NCBI GenBank assembly: GCA_017501865.1
Contig: JAFVWD010000215.1
Location: forward strand, 1 to 7,049
DNA length: 7,049 bases
Direction of reading: 5' to 3'
Source of the DNA: Clostridia bacterium
GTDB lineage: Bacteria; Bacillota; Clostridia; Oscillospirales; Acutalibacteraceae
The notes below the pieces were generated by a model that saw only the letters and a list, made by a program, of their open reading frames with translations, was not told the DNA's origin and made no database searches. Made by a program: the position numbers and the translations under genes. Positions 5,868 to 7,049 of the stretch are shown in pieces. Positions within the stretch are counted from its first letter, which is position 1; each line of letters opens with the position of its first letter.

Positions 5868-6603
5868 TGCATTAATTAAAGTCAGTAATCTAAAAAAACA
5901 CTATAATGGTGGCGAAGTTAAAGCTCTTGACGGAGTTAACTGCGAGATTCAGAAGGGCGAGGTCGTAGTTGTTATAGGTCCTTCAGGCAGCGGTAAATCT
6001 ACTTTCTTACGTTCATTAAATCTTTTAGAGATTCCGACAGATGGGCAAATTGTGTTTAACGGTGCCGATATTACTGCACCAAAAACAAATATAAATAAGC
6101 ATCGTCAGAAAATGGGAATGGTTTTCCAGCATTTTAATTTATTTCCGAATATGACAGTTCTCGGTAATATGACAAGTGCACCTGTGAAAATTCTCAAAAA
6201 GCCTAAGTCTGAAGCAGAAGAAAAAGCTCTTGAGCTTCTTGACAGAGTAGGCTTGAAAGACAGGGCAGATGCTTACCCGAGTCAGCTTTCAGGCGGGCAG
6301 AAGCAGAGGGTTGCAATTGTGAGAGCGCTTTGTATGGAGCCTGAGGTTATGTTGTTTGATGAACCTACATCTGCACTTGACCCTGAAATGGTTGGGGAAG
6401 TTCTTGATGTTATGAAAAATCTTGCTTCACAGGGTATGACAATGGTCGTTGTTACTCACGAAATGGGATTTGCAAAAGAGGTTGGTTCAAGGGTTATATT
6501 CTTTGATGAGGGAATTATACAGGAAGAAGGAACTCCTGAAGAAATTTTCCAAAATCCAAAAAGTGAAAGACTTAAAAGCTTCTTGAGCAAAGTTTTAATT
6601 TAA
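5857..6603 (+). CDS. Amino acid ABC transporter ATP-binding protein (GlnQ/HisP type)
   Basis: This 248-residue cytosolic ATPase powers the importer. All motifs are intact: Walker A GPSGSGKST (41-49), Q-loop Q91 in VFQHFNLFPNMT, signature LSGGQKQR (144-151), Walker B VMLFDEP with D168 and E169, the D-loop SALD, and the switch histidine H201 in VTHEMGFA. Length and the conserved C-terminus (EEIFQNPKSERLKSFLSKV) fit the polar amino acid subfamily. The start is a GTG at 5857, 10 nt after AGGAGG (5841-5846), which lies inside the permease gene. The two genes overlap by 11 nt, so translational coupling is likely. No ATG exists between the site and the first conserved residues. Expression is expected to depend on read-through of the terminator at 5063-5090. 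Confidence 0.95.
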   Translation: MSDNALIKVSNLKKHYNGGEVKALDGVNCEIQKGEVVVVIGPSGSGKSTFLRSLNLLEIPTDGQIVFNGADITAPKTNINKHRQKMGMVFQHFNLFPNMTVLGNMTSAPVKILKKPKSEAEEKALELLDRVGLKDRADAYPSQLSGGQKQRVAIVRALCMEPEVMLFDEPTSALDPEMVGEVLDVMKNLASQGMTMVVVTHEMGFAKEVGSRVIFFDEGIIQEEGTPEEIFQNPKSERLKSFLSKVLI

Positions 6604-6610
6604 AAATACA

Positions 6611-6649
6611 AGGGTTGTAAAACGATAGTTTTTTACAACCCTGTTTTTT
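6611..6649 (+). terminator. Intrinsic terminator after the importer operon
   Basis: AGGGTTGTAAAA (6611-6622) pairs exactly with TTTTACAACCCT (6631-6642) around an 8-nt loop, followed by G and six T, then G and four more T. It starts 7 nt after the ATPase stop and closes the operon. Confidence 0.88.
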
Positions 6650-6659
6650 GTTTTGCACC

Positions 6660-6688
6660 TTGATTTATTATTTAATGAATGGTATTAT
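6660..6688 (+). promoter_or_regulatory. Candidate promoter of the second binding-protein gene
   Basis: TTGATT (6660-6665, 4 of 6) and TATTAT (6683-6688, 5 of 6) are 17 bp apart, directly after the terminator. The predicted start near 6695 leaves a leader of about 28 nt with an AAAGGAG site (6711-6717). Several other AT-rich -10-like boxes occur nearby, so the exact choice is uncertain. Confidence 0.45.
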
Positions 6689-6722
6689 TTAATGTGTTAT
6701 AAAAAGTTTAAAAGGAGTTTTT

Positions 6723-7049
6723 ATGATGGGAAAAATTCTCAGAGCTATTTCTCTTGTAACAGTAATTTCTACACTTTTTGTATTTGCTTCCTGTAAACAG
6801 GAGCCGACTGTTGAGGAGACTACAACAGAACCGGAAACAGTTGAGGCTACAGAGCTTACTACAGAGAGCGAAGCAGAGACTACTACCGAAAAAGTAAAGG
6901 CTACTCTTATTGCAAGTGTTGGTGTCGGACCTGATTGTGTTCCTTATAAATATAAAAACGGTGATAACATAGAGGGCATTAATATTGACATTATGAATGC
7001 TTTGGCTGAAAAGCTTGGTATGACCTTGAAAATTGCAGAAACAGACAGC
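6723..7049 (+). CDS. Second amino acid substrate-binding lipoprotein, 3' end outside the window
   Basis: An open frame of 109 codons runs off the right edge. It starts with a lipoprotein signal ending in FASC, with C24 the lipidated cysteine. Next comes a low-complexity Thr/Glu/Pro linker of about 35 residues (25-59), then the start of an SBP_bac_3 first lobe: LIASVGVGPDCVPYKY (63-78), the EGINIDIMNALAEKLGM segment and LKIAETDS. The family order is the ordinary one, with the N-terminal lobe first. The usual AxFPPF/Y motif is degenerate (GPDCVPYKY). Two in-frame ATGs are adjacent (6723 and 6726). AAAGGAG at 6711-6717 is 5 nt from the first and 8 nt from the second, and 8 nt matches the binding-protein and permease genes here, so 6726 may be the true start. 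Whether the protein is complete cannot be seen. Confidence 0.8.
   Translation, partial: MMGKILRAISLVTVISTLFVFASCKQEPTVEETTTEPETVEATELTTESEAETTTEKVKATLIASVGVGPDCVPYKYKNGDNIEGINIDIMNALAEKLGMTLKIAETDS

Overview
The window looks like chromosomal DNA of an AT-rich anaerobic member of the Clostridia, probably a gut Ruminococcaceae/Oscillospiraceae relative. The clues are a SCIFF-peptide radical SAM maturase (a marker largely confined to Clostridia), a dockerin-bearing secreted LRR protein, strong AGGAGG-type ribosome binding sites and TTGAAA/TATAAT-type promoters. No RNA gene, CRISPR array or transposase was seen.

Layout. Positions 1-152 carry no gene but hold an ordered array of four hairpins ending 17 nt before the maturase. 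Positions 153-2871 are a two-gene plus-strand operon: the SCIFF maturase scfB, then an Orn/Lys/Arg-decarboxylase-family PLP enzyme 4 nt later. A bidirectional terminator (2871-2909) separates this from a minus-strand gene (2914-4002) for a secreted BspA-like leucine-rich-repeat protein with a C-terminal dockerin. Positions 4003-4195 are an AT-rich divergent promoter region with a good promoter on each strand and a perfect 12-bp inverted repeat around the minus-strand -10 box. Positions 4196-6603 are a polar amino acid ABC importer: lipoprotein binding protein, internal terminator, permease, ATPase. After a terminator and a new promoter, a second binding-protein lipoprotein begins at about 6723 and runs off the right edge.

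Main finding. The binding protein at 4196-5044 appears to be a natural circular permutant. The family's usual C-terminal half (GVQ.NTTGDIY ... YDNGALAVEALKN ... IIDNEPAKAYV ... DKYI) comes directly after the lipobox. The usual N-terminal half (ATNAEFPPYEY ... AGMTVTPDR ... QAIIVRED.K) follows it, and the protein stops where the normal chain would continue into the second lobe. Expected ligand-contact positions of both halves are kept, and the gene has its own promoter, RBS, signal peptide and permease/ATPase partners, so it looks functional rather than broken. The binding protein starting at 6723 has the ordinary order, at least as far as it is visible.

How the genes work together. The importer genes probably share the 4119-4147 promoter; the terminator after the first gene would leave the binding protein in excess over the membrane parts. 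The second binding protein may use the same permease/ATPase or belong to genes further right. The maturase presumably acts on a SCIFF precursor peptide (scfA) whose gene should lie just left of the window.
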